Assembly: GCA_963530635.1 (NCBI GenBank)
Contig: CAUSEJ010000001.1
Location: forward strand, 744,001-808,000
Reading direction: 5' to 3'
DNA length: 64,000 bases
From: Saccharimonas sp963530635
GTDB taxonomy: Bacteria; Patescibacteriota; Saccharimonadia; Saccharimonadales; Saccharimonadaceae
Part shown: positions 49,356-58,412 of the stretch, piece by piece
Layout: each line of letters starts with the position of its first letter
Numbering within the stretch: the first letter of the stretch is position 1
Notes under the pieces: generated by a model
Database searches by the model: none
What the model was told of the DNA's origin: nothing
What the model saw: only the letters and a program-made list of their open reading frames with translations
Made by a program: the position numbers and the translations under genes

Positions 49356-51914
49356 TTACCGCCGTCGACGCGAACGCACCACAGCGTGCCCTTTGCCAAA
49401 GTAGGTGCGGCCAAGCCACTTGTGCCCTTCGATAATCGCAAGTGGGACGAAGAACGCCACGATCCAGACAAAGACACCATCGCTCCACGAGATAGGCGCC
49501 ACATGGAGCCACTGCTCAAGCGGCCCAAACAGCGCAACCAGCTGGAGCACAATCGATACTGCCAAGCCACCATAAAATGCTGTGCTCCACCGCCGAGCGC
49601 GTCGCCAGACAGGCTCGTAATCACTGCGGGCAGCAAGAGCGCTCGCCCACTGCATTACCACCAGCGCACAGAAGGCAATAGTGCGGGCATACCCTTCGCC
49701 ATGCGAGTGATAATACATACTGTAGAGCCCCAATGTGATAACCGCCATCACTACTGCGATGAGTCCAACCCGGCTCAGCATAAAGCGACTGAGCAGTGGT
49801 GCTTTGGGATGGTATGGCGATCGACGCATCGCTTGGGGTGAGCCTGGCTCAACACCCAATGGAATAACCATCGTTGTATCCGTTACCAAATTGACCCACA
49901 AGATCTGCACCGGCAAAAGCGGGATAGGCAAGCCCACCAGCAGTGAACCGATCGACACTAGCACCTCGCCAAGGTTCGTCGCAAGCAAATACACCACCAT
50001 ACGCTTGATATTAGCGTAGATCGTCCGCCCCTCATGCACGGCACTGATGATGGAGCGGAAGTTGTTATCGAGCAGGATAATATCGCCAGCATCGCGCGCT
50101 ATCTGCGCTCCCGAGCCCATCGCGATGCCAACATTGGCATTGGTCAGCGCGGGGATATCATTGACGCCGTCGCCTGTCATGGCGGTGATGTCTGTTGCAT
50201 TGAGTGCTGTGAGGATGCGATGCTTGTACTCTGGTATGACCCGCGAGAAGACGCGCGCCCGGGCCACCACTGTAGCCAACTCACCGTCGCTCAAGTGGTC
50301 AAGCCGTCGGCAATCATACACCTCATCGCGCCCCCGTACAAGGCCAAGTTGCCGCCCAATCTGATACGCTGTCTCGAAATGATCGCCGGTAATCATCCGC
50401 ACTGTGATACCCGCTTGGCGTGCCCGAGCAATCGACGGCCGAGCCTCTGGCCGCACACTATCTGCCACACCAACCAGCCCGACAAACTGCAACCCCTGGC
50501 GCGCTGGCAGCTGCTCCAGCGAATCAATCGGCGCGCGAAGCGCCGTATACGCCAAGGCAATCACTCGATACCCCTGCCCCGTGAGCTGCTGCAAAGCCTG
50601 GAGCGTCGCGCGCTTATCTGTGCTGGAAAGCCGCGCATGGCGAATAATCGCCTCTGGCGCACCCTTTACACACAAGCGATATTGCCCAGTGCCAACTGCC
50701 TGGAGTGTGCCACTCATCGCCAGCTTGTGTTCAAAGGGAAAGAGTGTCAAACCTGTTCGGCGCTGCGGCCGCGAGACGCGCTGCTCGTTGCAATAAGCGG
50801 CAAAGGCTCGATCGAGTGGATCGTACATCTTGCTTCGGCTATTGGGCAAGGTGCTGCCAGCTAGTGTCTGGAGCAGTGGCTCGGTGCGATTGCCTGGCGC
50901 CCAGATGGCTTGGACAGTGAGCTTATTGCGCGTGAGGGTGCCCGTCTTGTCTGTGGCGATTGTCGTCACGACGCCAATTGTCTCAATTGCTGCCATCGTC
51001 CGCACTAGCGCCTTGCGCCGCGCCATCCGCTGCATACCAATAGCCAAAATCACTGATATTGCCACTGGTAACCCCTCCGGCACTGCACTAACGGCAAGCG
51101 CAATCACAAACTGCAGCGCCGCCGTAAGCTCCATACCACGCCACAGCGCCAGTCCCAGTGCTATCACTGACGCTACCAACACAACAATGATGATTTGGCT
51201 CACCAGCTTATTGATCGTCCGCTCCACTGGGCTCGCCTCGCGCGGCTGGCTCGAGAGAGCAGCTAGTTTGCCATACTCAGTTGCATTCCCAGTTGCCGTC
51301 ACAATAGCAAGCGCACTACCACCAATCACAAATGACCCCTGATACAAACAATTCCGCCGCTCATAGAGCGCCGTTGCCATAGGGAGAACCGCACTATTCT
51401 TCTCGATCGGTAGCGACTCACCCGTCAGCTGTGATTCGTCCACCCGGAGCGAGCGCGCCTCGAGCACCCGGGCATCAGCCGGAATCTTATCACCCTCTTC
51501 CACGATGATCACATCACCTGGCACCAGCTGCTCCGCATCGAGCGATTGTTCACCTTCATGCCGACGGACACGCACCTGCAAGGGAGCGTGCTTTTGCAGT
51601 GAGCGAACGATGCGCTCGGTAGAGAGCTGCTGCGTATAATCGATCAGTGCACTCACCACAATAATCGCCAAAATAATCAGCCCGTCCACCACCGCCTGGT
51701 GGAAGAAACTAATCGCCGCTGCCGCAAACAGCACCAGCATAAACACCGAGCAAAATGGCTTGATGAGCCGCCGCCACAGTGGTTCGTGCACAACGCGGAT
51801 AATATTAGGGCCGTAGTGCTCTAGCCGCTCCGCCACAGCAGCATCATCGAGGCCACGGACGCTAGACGATAGGTCGGCCATCGTCTGCTGAGGAGTCTTG
51901 GCATGGTATGTCAT
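49356..51914 (-). CDS. P2-type cation (probably Ca2+) transporting ATPase
   Basis: An 852-residue P-type ATPase with all domains. N-terminal actuator part with LTGESLPIEK near residue 167; M4 with SAVPEGLPVAISV; phosphorylation motif DKTGTLTRNK near 322; KGAPEAIIRHA in the nucleotide domain; the hinge MTGDGVNDIPALTNA near 580; and ten membrane helices. PEGLP in M4 and NLVTD in M6 (QILWVNLVTDT) are typical of Ca2+ pumps of the SERCA/PMCA group. It would export Ca2+ using ATP. The ATG at 51914 (MTYHAKTPQQT) is used because TATAAT lies 9 bases upstream; upstream in-frame codons would precede the promoter. Confidence 0.93.
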   Translation of the reverse strand: MTYHAKTPQQTMADLSSSVRGLDDAAVAERLEHYGPNIIRVVHEPLWRRLIKPFCSVFMLVLFAAAAISFFHQAVVDGLIILAIIVVSALIDYTQQLSTERIVRSLQKHAPLQVRVRRHEGEQSLDAEQLVPGDVIIVEEGDKIPADARVLEARSLRVDESQLTGESLPIEKNSAVLPMATALYERRNCLYQGSFVIGGSALAIVTATGNATEYGKLAALSSQPREASPVERTINKLVSQIIIVVLVASVIALGLALWRGMELTAALQFVIALAVSAVPEGLPVAISVILAIGMQRMARRKALVRTMAAIETIGVVTTIATDKTGTLTRNKLTVQAIWAPGNRTEPLLQTLAGSTLPNSRSKMYDPLDRAFAAYCNEQRVSRPQRRTGLTLFPFEHKLAMSGTLQAVGTGQYRLCVKGAPEAIIRHARLSSTDKRATLQALQQLTGQGYRVIALAYTALRAPIDSLEQLPARQGLQFVGLVGVADSVRPEARPSIARARQAGITVRMITGDHFETAYQIGRQLGLVRGRDEVYDCRRLDHLSDGELATVVARARVFSRVIPEYKHRILTALNATDITAMTGDGVNDIPALTNANVGIAMGSGAQIARDAGDIILLDNNFRSIISAVHEGRTIYANIKRMVVYLLATNLGEVLVSIGSLLVGLPIPLLPVQILWVNLVTDTTMVIPLGVEPGSPQAMRRSPYHPKAPLLSRFMLSRVGLIAVVMAVITLGLYSMYYHSHGEGYARTIAFCALVVMQWASALAARSDYEPVWRRARRWSTAFYGGLAVSIVLQLVALFGPLEQWLHVAPISWSDGVFVWIVAFFVPLAIIEGHKWLGRTYFGKGHAVVRSRRRR

Positions 51915-51923
51915 AATAGATCT

Positions 51924-51980
51924 ATTATAGCACACCAAGCATAAGCGTTCTGGACAAATTACCACGCATCGGCGTATACT
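51924..51980. promoter_or_regulatory. Divergent promoters of the P-type ATPase and small membrane protein genes
   Basis: Minus strand: TATAAT at 51924-51929, part of TGCTATAAT, 9 bases before the ATG at 51914. Plus strand: TGGACA at 51951-51956 and TATACT at 51975-51980, spacer 18, 6 bases before the ATG at 51987. Both transcripts are predicted to be leaderless or nearly so. Confidence 0.65.
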
Positions 51981-51986
51981 AGAGCC

Positions 51987-52211
51987 ATGACAAAAGCTCC
52001 ACACACCACTGTAACCAAAACCAAGGCAGTAGCCAAAAAATCATCGAAGCGCACCAGCGCATCAGCCACTCACCCCTCATCACACCACGCCAAGCAACCC
52101 AAGACCATTGACTACTACCCCAACCGCATGACCATCGCTGTCTCAGTGCTGGCTGGCACAGGACTTGTCTTGCTGTGCTTGATGGTGCGGATGACGGTGA
52201 TTGTGGAGTAA
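51987..52211 (+). CDS. Small single-helix membrane protein with basic N-terminus
   Basis: A 74-residue protein. The first 48 residues are rich in Lys, Thr, Ser and His (TKTKAVAKKSSKRTSASATH) and probably cytoplasmic. One membrane helix follows (MTIAVSVLAGTGLVLLCLMV), ending with a short RMTVIVE tail. No family recognised. A good promoter, a start 6 bases after the -10 and a terminator hairpin after the gene support it as real. Confidence 0.7.
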   Translation: MTKAPHTTVTKTKAVAKKSSKRTSASATHPSSHHAKQPKTIDYYPNRMTIAVSVLAGTGLVLLCLMVRMTVIVE

Positions 52212-52237
52212 GCACACTAAAGTAACCAGGCCACCCG

Positions 52238-52276
52238 TAGTGATATTTCATTTTCAATGAAAAATACCACACTTTT
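52238..52276 (+). terminator. Hairpin terminator after small membrane protein gene
   Basis: An AT-rich imperfect stem of about 13 bp (GTGATATTTCATT pairing with AATGAAAAATACCAC, with two unpaired bases and one mismatch) around a TTC loop. It is followed by ACTTTTT. Confidence 0.6.
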
Positions 52277-52349
52277 TACAGGCAAGAGTTGATAACCCGG
52301 CCGATTAATAATTAAAGCACTCTCGGTTATGGCACAGTGTGTTATAGTA

Positions 52350-52358
52350 TGCTATAGT
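52350..52358 (+). promoter_or_regulatory. Tandem -10 elements of the membrane protease gene
   Basis: TGCTATAGT at 52350-52358, preceded by another TATAGT at 52343-52348. The ATG at 52367 follows 8 bases after the second. Confidence 0.6.
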
Positions 52359-52366
52359 GTGTCATT

Positions 52367-54859
52367 ATGACACATCGTTTTTCTATTTTTCAGGGGCGGC
52401 GGCCTGTGCTTTTTGTCGCACTTGGTGTCAGTATTACCCTGCTTGTAGGGAGTATTATTGCTCTCTATTTAGTATCGCAGCCAAGTGCTCAGTCACCCAA
52501 TGGCCGCAAAAAAACAATCGACCTTCTTACCAAGACAAATACCCAAACGCAGCAGCGTCGCATCACCTCACAGTTGGGTTTTAGTCTAGAGTACGACCCA
52601 GGAGTTATGGCAGCAGAGGGGATTGTCCAAAATCCCAACAGTGAGCCAGGAACATTTCAGGGGCAAACATATAATGGCGATCAACTCCAAGAGGCACGCA
52701 ACTACGGCATCATTACCCTACACTTCACTAACAAGACGTCTAGTACACCACAGCCAGCCGCTGCGCAGCAGTCACAACTTACTATTACCGCTAACCGTAA
52801 CAAAAATTACTTCGGTAGCAAAGACAGCATCCCTGAGTACAAGGGGAAGTCTAACCTTGACATCATCACGCAAGAGAAACGCAAAAGCCTTGCTCATGCT
52901 GGACGCGATGATGAGATCAACGAACGCGCTATTACTATCGCAGACAAAAAATATCGTGAGCTTCACGTCAAACATCGCCTCAAAGCTCTTAATGGTCAGC
53001 TCACTATCTGGCGACAATCCTACTACTACCTAACCGTCCAGCACGACCGACCATACTGGCTTGCCGTAACCAACCTACCTGCCAATGACCGCGATGCGCT
53101 CACTACTTGGCAAAATGTGATCTCTCGCGTCTCCTACACGCAGCCACAGGACGGTGCGCTATCTTCTAGCCAGCCCGTGATCGCACGCCTAGCTGCAGCC
53201 AATACACCAACCGACACAGCTAACATCCACGGCACAGTCGGCGACGACATTATGCTCAGTGTGGTAGCAAAAAATCAGTTAGCAACAGTTAGAGTTGGTG
53301 CAATGCGCTGTGCTCGCCTCACCTTTCGTGTCCAGAGTAATACGCTCACACTAGCAAAGGCTTGTAATGGTGGCATTGGGAGTGGGTCGATTGTGTCATC
53401 AGATGGCGTTGTTGTCACTAATGGTCACGTTGTCGAAACAACCGATACTGATCTCCTTGCCAACGCCTTCCCAACCTCCCAACAAGAGTGGGATAACTAT
53501 GTCCAATTTGTCACTGGAGCGGGTTATGCAACTGAGACGCAGATACGCGAGCTTATCAGCCAAGTCGAAAACGATGATATGGCTGCCGCCCAAAAGCTTA
53601 TAGCCTATCTGCAGCTTGTGCCAAAATCTAACATTACAGTAAGTAACAGTCGCACCGACTACGTTATCCAGACGTCTGATGATCCAATCCGCCTTACAGA
53701 AGAAAATACCTGGCAGAAATCTGCCACCAACAAAACTGCGACACTCATTGACAAAGAAGTTGATACAGGTGATGTCGATCTCTCGTCTCGATATACCGAC
53801 GTTGCACTCCTCAAGATGAGCGGTACATTCCCAACGATCCAACAGCTGTCGTCGCTCAGCTCAGTCCAAAACGGCGACCGCATTACTGCAGTAGGGTACC
53901 CAGCGCTTGTTGATGGTGGCATTAGCACTAAGCAGTCTCGCACCATACCTACCGTTTCTACTGGTACGACAAGCAGGACACTGCGTGATGGCGGCGGGCA
54001 CTCGCTTATTTTGACTACTACGGAGATCTCTTCTGGCAGTAGTGGCGGCCCTGCTTTTAATGCGAAGGGTGAGCAAGTTGGTATCACAACATATGCGCGA
54101 GAATCATGCACAAAAGAAGAATCGTGCTTTGGTAGCGGTATTGCCCGAGATGCACAAGATGCACAAACTATGGCAACCAAGCAGCATGTCGCCATTGCCA
54201 CCAATGGTGAACTCACCAAACTATGGCAGATGGGTATCGATGAATTTGTTGCTGGGCGCTACAGCACTGCAGCACGGTCATTTAGTAGCCTCAATAGCAA
54301 ATACCCAGGTAATTATCTTGTAACAAAATTCCTATCAACCGCTCAGAATCAACCACGAGATGAAACCGACCAGACTACAACACCTAGCCCAGATGCTCGC
54401 AATACAGACCCAAGTACAAACCCTGATACTAGCATCGATTACTCCTACACTCCGCTCACATCAAGCGAACACAGCACGATTGTCATACTTATCATCTGCT
54501 TCATGGTGATTGTCGTGATTGCGATTGCAGTAATTGGCTTCGCTATCTGGGCTGGCACCCGCAAGAAGAACTCTACTCAGCCGCGTTATCCCTACCCATT
54601 AGGGCCAACAGCGCAGCCTGGGCAACCACCCGTTGGCTACACAAGTCAGCCACAACCACCCGTCCAGCAACCATATTATCCGCCCCAGTCTCAACCTCAG
54701 CCATATCCACCAGCTCAGCAAGTTACACCAGTGCAGGCGCCTATGGTGCAGCCAGCAACACAGTCTTCATCACCAACTGATCCACTACCACCACAGCAGC
54801 CGCAGGCTACTCAACCCTCAGCACCGACTGAGTCATCTACTCCCGCTCCATTCGAGTAA
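52367..54859 (+). CDS. Two-helix membrane trypsin-like serine protease with Pro/Gln-rich tail
   Basis: An 830-residue protein. A membrane helix lies at about 13-38 (PVLFVALGVSITLLVGSIIALYLVS). It is followed by a domain of about 280 residues of unknown fold and a trypsin-like domain with His in VVTNGHVVE (near 353), Asp in YTDVALLKM (near 480) and Ser in SSGSSGGPAF (near 559). A TPR-like stretch follows, then a Thr/Pro/Asp linker, a second membrane helix (about 703-728) and a cytoplasmic tail of about 100 residues made of repeated P-Q-x-Q-P units. Both ends are therefore inside and the protease domain outside. It may process surface proteins; the substrate is unknown. It ends 42 bases before the AI-2E gene. 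Confidence 0.88.
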   Translation: MTHRFSIFQGRRPVLFVALGVSITLLVGSIIALYLVSQPSAQSPNGRKKTIDLLTKTNTQTQQRRITSQLGFSLEYDPGVMAAEGIVQNPNSEPGTFQGQTYNGDQLQEARNYGIITLHFTNKTSSTPQPAAAQQSQLTITANRNKNYFGSKDSIPEYKGKSNLDIITQEKRKSLAHAGRDDEINERAITIADKKYRELHVKHRLKALNGQLTIWRQSYYYLTVQHDRPYWLAVTNLPANDRDALTTWQNVISRVSYTQPQDGALSSSQPVIARLAAANTPTDTANIHGTVGDDIMLSVVAKNQLATVRVGAMRCARLTFRVQSNTLTLAKACNGGIGSGSIVSSDGVVVTNGHVVETTDTDLLANAFPTSQQEWDNYVQFVTGAGYATETQIRELISQVENDDMAAAQKLIAYLQLVPKSNITVSNSRTDYVIQTSDDPIRLTEENTWQKSATNKTATLIDKEVDTGDVDLSSRYTDVALLKMSGTFPTIQQLSSLSSVQNGDRITAVGYPALVDGGISTKQSRTIPTVSTGTTSRTLRDGGGHSLILTTTEISSGSSGGPAFNAKGEQVGITTYARESCTKEESCFGSGIARDAQDAQTMATKQHVAIATNGELTKLWQMGIDEFVAGRYSTAARSFSSLNSKYPGNYLVTKFLSTAQNQPRDETDQTTTPSPDARNTDPSTNPDTSIDYSYTPLTSSEHSTIVILIICFMVIVVIAIAVIGFAIWAGTRKKNSTQPRYPYPLGPTAQPGQPPVGYTSQPQPPVQQPYYPPQSQPQPYPPAQQVTPVQAPMVQPATQSSSPTDPLPPQQPQATQPSAPTESSTPAPFE

Positions 54860-54888
54860 TGATAGCGTCGGCCACCAGCAAATTGTGG

Positions 54889-54894
54889 TATACT
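54889..54894 (+). promoter_or_regulatory. -10 element of the AI-2E family gene
   Basis: TATACT, 7 bases before the ATG at 54902. No clear -35, so strength is uncertain. Confidence 0.5.
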
Positions 54895-54901
54895 AAAGAC
54901 C

Positions 54902-56035
54902 ATGAGAGTACGGATAGAGATAGACACGAAGACCTTTGTGCGGTTTTGGCTGGTGGTGATTGGTTTTGCCTTTGCAATCCTCGCGATTTATCTGGCGCAG
55001 ACTGCCTTGATTATGATTGGCACGGCGGGGTTCCTCGCGCTGGCACTCAATGGGCCAGTCAATGCCATCGTCGAGCGCCTGCCTAACCGCAGCCGCACAC
55101 TCAGCACCGCACTTGCCTTCATTAGCATTGTGGCGCTACTTGGAGTGGTTCTTGTGCTCGTGGTACCACCTATCGTCCAGCAGACGAGCAAGTTTGTCGA
55201 CGCCCTGCCGGGAATGGTCCATACAGCGGGCGAGCAGTGGCATAGCTTTGGTGCCTTTGCCGAGCAGTATCATATCCAAGCGCAGGTCGATCAAGTAGTA
55301 GAGAGTGCTCGCAGCAGTGTCGAGTCCTGGACGCGTGGCCTTAGCGGCAACCTCCTTGCCGGCATTAGCTCCGTCTTCTCTGCAGTCGGCTCAGGGTTCT
55401 TAGTGCTCGTCCTCACCTTCTTGATGCTGACGGAAGGGCCAGCCTGGGCAGAGCGCTTTTGGGGGCTCTACCGCGACCAATCTACGATGGAACGCCACAA
55501 GAAGGTCGCCCATCGCATGCATGCTGTGGTAGCAGGCTATGTGACGGGGCAGCTTACGATCTCGGGCATCGGCGCGCTGTTTGCTGGGGCGGCGGTCTTT
55601 GTGCTGAGCCTCTTTTTCTCGGCTATTCCGAGCAACCTTGCGCTCGTTACCATTGCCGTCACCTTCGTCTTGGCGCTCATCCCTATGTTTGGTGCGACGA
55701 TTGCTGGGGTAATGATCTCCCTCTTGCTTGCCTTTAATGCCTTGCCAGGTGGCCTCATCTTTGCGGCATTTTTCGTCATCTACCAGCAGATCGAGAATAA
55801 CTTCATCTCGCCCACCATTCAGTCGCGCAAAATTGATCTCACGCCACTAGTTGTCCTTGTTGCCATCACCATTGGCCTTTACATCTTTGGCATCATCGGT
55901 GGCCTCATCTCCATCCCGATCGCTGGCTGCTGCAAAGTTCTGCTAGACGACTACCTCGAGCACAACGCCCGCGCCCGCGAAGAATCCACCAAGCCACTAG
56001 CCAAGCTGGTGGAGAAGATTAAGGGCGAGGGATAG
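54902..56035 (+). CDS. AI-2E family membrane transporter
   Basis: A 377-residue protein of the AI-2E (PerM/YdiK-like) family with about seven or eight membrane helices. Typical is the long central region between the third and fourth helices (about 90-190) and the C-terminal block with IYQQIENNFISPTIQSRKIDLTPLVVLVA and GGLISIPIAGCCKVLLDDY (written here in two parts as landmarks near 285-305 and 345-365). Members export small molecules or sodium/protons; the substrate is unclear. It follows the membrane protease by 42 bases. Confidence 0.93.
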   Translation: MRVRIEIDTKTFVRFWLVVIGFAFAILAIYLAQTALIMIGTAGFLALALNGPVNAIVERLPNRSRTLSTALAFISIVALLGVVLVLVVPPIVQQTSKFVDALPGMVHTAGEQWHSFGAFAEQYHIQAQVDQVVESARSSVESWTRGLSGNLLAGISSVFSAVGSGFLVLVLTFLMLTEGPAWAERFWGLYRDQSTMERHKKVAHRMHAVVAGYVTGQLTISGIGALFAGAAVFVLSLFFSAIPSNLALVTIAVTFVLALIPMFGATIAGVMISLLLAFNALPGGLIFAAFFVIYQQIENNFISPTIQSRKIDLTPLVVLVAITIGLYIFGIIGGLISIPIAGCCKVLLDDYLEHNARAREESTKPLAKLVEKIKGEG

Positions 56036-56123
56036 AAACCTCACAGCGAGAGCCACGCCAGTAAGAATCTTACGATAGATACATCTACATATAAGTTAGA
56101 GAAGAATAGAGATTTAAACACTT

Positions 56124-56624
56124 CTAACTAATAAATATTTCCTGTCCAGGCCGTGGACGTGTAACCCTCTCGACATACCCATCAAAGAAAAAGGGGATAT
56201 TGTCCTCATCACCATTATCAATCCGCCCCTTAGCCTTACTGCACGCACCAAGAGAAACACTATACTCTGGCTCTCCTGTCACGATTGTCGGCTCATTCCA
56301 CTCAGTAATCCACGCGTAGCGTCCACCGAAGTTTCGCTTGGCAACCTCAAGGATATAACAACCTGCATCCATCGCTACCGCATCTTTTGTCTCAAGAATA
56401 AACATATGGTTCTTTGATGTAGTATCGGCAGCTTCTCGATAGAGTACATCAAGCACATCATCCACCACTGCAAGACTCTTTACTGAATAATCAAGCATAC
56501 CATGAAGGTCATGCCCCAGTGCTTTTGACATATAGTCGATGAAATACTGTGCATGCTTCTGTGTGTATGCTGCAAGCTCGCGTTGACTATCTGATTGGGT
56601 ATTATTGTCTGGATTCGTTGGCAT
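56124..56624 (-). CDS. Immunity-like orphan protein
   Basis: A 166-residue acidic soluble protein. A helical N-terminal half leads to AMDAGCYILEVAKRNFGGRYAW. The pattern 'x-A-Y-x-G/L-E-V-x-R-x-x-G-G-x-W' is common in small immunity-type or related proteins of unknown function. It ends with FFFDGYVERVTRPR. A name cannot be given. It has an AGGAAA site 8 bases before the ATG, 24 bases after the upstream gene, as the last gene of the three-gene operon starting at 57653. Confidence 0.7.
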   Translation of the reverse strand: MPTNPDNNTQSDSQRELAAYTQKHAQYFIDYMSKALGHDLHGMLDYSVKSLAVVDDVLDVLYREAADTTSKNHMFILETKDAVAMDAGCYILEVAKRNFGGRYAWITEWNEPTIVTGEPEYSVSLGACSKAKGRIDNGDEDNIPFFFDGYVERVTRPRPGQEIFIS

Positions 56625-56648
56625 ATTATTTTCCTGCTGTGTAATAAT

Positions 56649-57170
56649 CTATAATAACTCTGGTCGCCCCGACGTCATCTCAATCCCCAAATCAACCTCG
56701 AGTGGATCCTCGCCCTTGTCCAGCTCATCTACTTCTTCTGCGGAGTAGTAACGACCATCTTCTAGCTCTTCAGGAGCGCGCCATGCGTAGTAAGTCAATG
56801 AAGATGGTTCACTGACCTGGAGTATGTCACGCAGGATGTGGATCGATTGTGCTGTGAGTGAGGCATACGCCGAACTATACGTCGGCAGCGGGAAATGGCG
56901 CGAGTAAACTTCATTTTCATTACTTTGCTGCCACCCTTGATTGACCATAGTGCTGATAGCACTGGACTTGTACGCACTCGATACATTCCGCGTCTGTGGA
57001 GACAGACGTAGTTCACAGACAATCGCCGTGTCGCTAACGGCGTAATGAAGGTACTGTGTCATATATTCTGTAGACACTTCGGGGATCAGTACAATGTGTA
57101 CGCGATCGCCAGCGCGCATGAGTGCGCGCGCCAGTCTATTCTCGAACTGTAACCAGGAAAATTGGTACAT
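56649..57170 (-). CDS. TY-Chap-like (YbjN/CesT-type) protein
   Basis: A 173-residue soluble protein. FSWLQFENRLARALMRAGDRVHIVLI, then YMTQYLHYAVSDTAIVCELR, NQGWQQSNENEVYSRHF, and ILRDILQVSEPSSLTYYAW follow the outline of TY-Chap domains (YbjN- and CesT-like peptide-binding chaperones of actinobacteria), judged by eye. (Residue blocks are given as landmarks near 4-29, 35-54, 86-102 and 119-137.) The last 35 residues are strongly acidic. It starts 15 bases after the stop of the WG-module gene with a GGTGG-like site. The same two families are fused in the 1-3649 protein. Confidence 0.75.
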   Translation of the reverse strand: MYQFSWLQFENRLARALMRAGDRVHIVLIPEVSTEYMTQYLHYAVSDTAIVCELRLSPQTRNVSSAYKSSAISTMVNQGWQQSNENEVYSRHFPLPTYSSAYASLTAQSIHILRDILQVSEPSSLTYYAWRAPEELEDGRYYSAEEVDELDKGEDPLEVDLGIEMTSGRPELL

Positions 57171-57185
57171 GTTGAAACCACCATG

Positions 57186-57653
57186 TTAAATGCTATTCAA
57201 TACATTCGCATACTGTGGGGAATGGATATATACTGCGATAGCTGAACGCCGATTGGATATTTGAAACTCACAGCCATTTTCTGCCTTCCAGTATGCAATT
57301 TCACGCTCAGCATCACGCTTGATTCGAGGTCTACCCCAAACGGCAGTTCCTGCCTCTACATAGCCGACAAAAGCGTCGTTCATAAATCTGTCTTGTTCAA
57401 TTGATTTTGTTGTATCAATATCTGTTAGGCTCCATGAGATCATGTCAAGTCCTCTAACCGGATCGGATGTGGTTGCCCTCAGTCTCGGCTGACTAACTGG
57501 AATATCCTTTGCGATAGTACTTGGATCACTTTCATCCCAGCCCAGTTTTTCCATAGCCGCTGCCAACTTGTCTTCTGTGAGCGGCCAATCTTGGTTGACC
57601 CAGTAATTTACAAGTTCGACAAATTTTTGTGGGGTAATGCTCTTCCATGTCAT
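57186..57653 (-). CDS. Standalone single WG-module protein (possibly DUF6301 family)
   Basis: A 155-residue soluble protein containing exactly one copy of the module repeated in the proteins at 1-4756. It has the start F-V-E-L-V-N-Y-W..QDWPLTEDKLAAAMEKLGW, the closing helix FVGYVEAGTAVWGRP and a final strand pair (CEFQISNRRSAIAVYIHS). It gives the natural boundaries of that module, about 150 residues. From memory it resembles actinobacterial DUF6301. It is first in a three-gene operon. TATACT overlapping a 7-bp inverted repeat lies 6 bases before the ATG. Confidence 0.8.
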   Translation of the reverse strand: MTWKSITPQKFVELVNYWVNQDWPLTEDKLAAAMEKLGWDESDPSTIAKDIPVSQPRLRATTSDPVRGLDMISWSLTDIDTTKSIEQDRFMNDAFVGYVEAGTAVWGRPRIKRDAEREIAYWKAENGCEFQISNRRSAIAVYIHSPQYANVLNSI

Positions 57654-57655
57654 GG

Positions 57656-57674
57656 TGATAGTATACCACTATCA
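57656..57674 (-). promoter_or_regulatory. -10 overlapped by an inverted repeat (operator candidate)
   Basis: TATACT on the minus strand (57660-57665) lies 6 bases before the ATG at 57653. It sits inside TGATAGT-ATACC-ACTATCA, a perfect 7-bp inverted repeat with a 5-base spacer (57656-57674). A repressor bound here would cover the -10 and the start site of the immunity-like operon. Confidence 0.5.
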
Positions 57675-57751
57675 TCTTATATACACCATCGCCATTTTAT
57701 ACTATTACACTACCATCATGTGCATGGTGCATGGTTCATTGCGTCATAATA

Positions 57752-58411
57752 CTATCTCGGCACGCAGCGATACACCACTGTTTGGTCTCGCATACACAGC
57801 TGCACAACTGGTGCAATAACGCCTGTCTTCTCGAGCGTATCGGGCAATGACCAGTCGTAGCGTAGCCCTCCCTCACTGCCATATTCAATCGGCGCAACAA
57901 TCAGATCATAATAATGCCGCATCAGCACCAGCGCACGTAGTGGATCGACAAGCGGCGCGGTTGCCATTGGCTCATCGGCCACGCCGAGCTCCAGTGCTTG
58001 CCATGCTGCGTCGGGTATCTCCTCGGATGCGTTATATCTATCGTAGCTCACAGCCAAGTCACCACCGTTATAGCCAAGGCCTGGCAGTTTCTCAGCATAG
58101 TCTGGCAGGTACGCCGCGATAGCGAGGTCGATATTCTTGGGTAGAGTTTTGCCTATGTCATAGCCCGTCCGCTTAGTCAGCGGTAGATCCTCAGGTGGTA
58201 GCCCAGCACTGAGGCATGCTTCGCACACAATGAGGTCGCCCAGTATAATAGTCGCTTCGTTGATATCATGATTACTGTGCTCGCTATTCTCATATGCCCT
58301 GCGCCGCACTGTATCATACACCGCAGTCAAGGCGGCAATCTTCTGGTCTGGCGGTGATGGTTCTTGCTCTGTCTGTGGTGTAGCTGTCTTTTCTGATAGA
58401 GTTTCGTGCAT
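57752..58411 (-). CDS. Orphan protein following cysS
   Basis: A 219-residue acidic soluble protein starting at the ATG at 58411 (MHETLSEKTATPQTEQ), one base after the cysS stop codon. The first 25 residues look disordered. A Cys pair (DLIVCEACLSAG) lies near residue 62. Later parts read AIAAYLPDYAEKLPGLGYNG and ALVLMRHYYDLIVAPIEYG. No family recognised. Position in the DHH-cysS operon implies co-transcription with housekeeping genes, but its content resembles the orphan and immunity-like group of this window. Confidence 0.7.
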   Translation of the reverse strand: MHETLSEKTATPQTEQEPSPPDQKIAALTAVYDTVRRRAYENSEHSNHDINEATIILGDLIVCEACLSAGLPPEDLPLTKRTGYDIGKTLPKNIDLAIAAYLPDYAEKLPGLGYNGGDLAVSYDRYNASEEIPDAAWQALELGVADEPMATAPLVDPLRALVLMRHYYDLIVAPIEYGSEGGLRYDWSLPDTLEKTGVIAPVVQLCMRDQTVVYRCVPR

Positions 58412-58412
58412 A

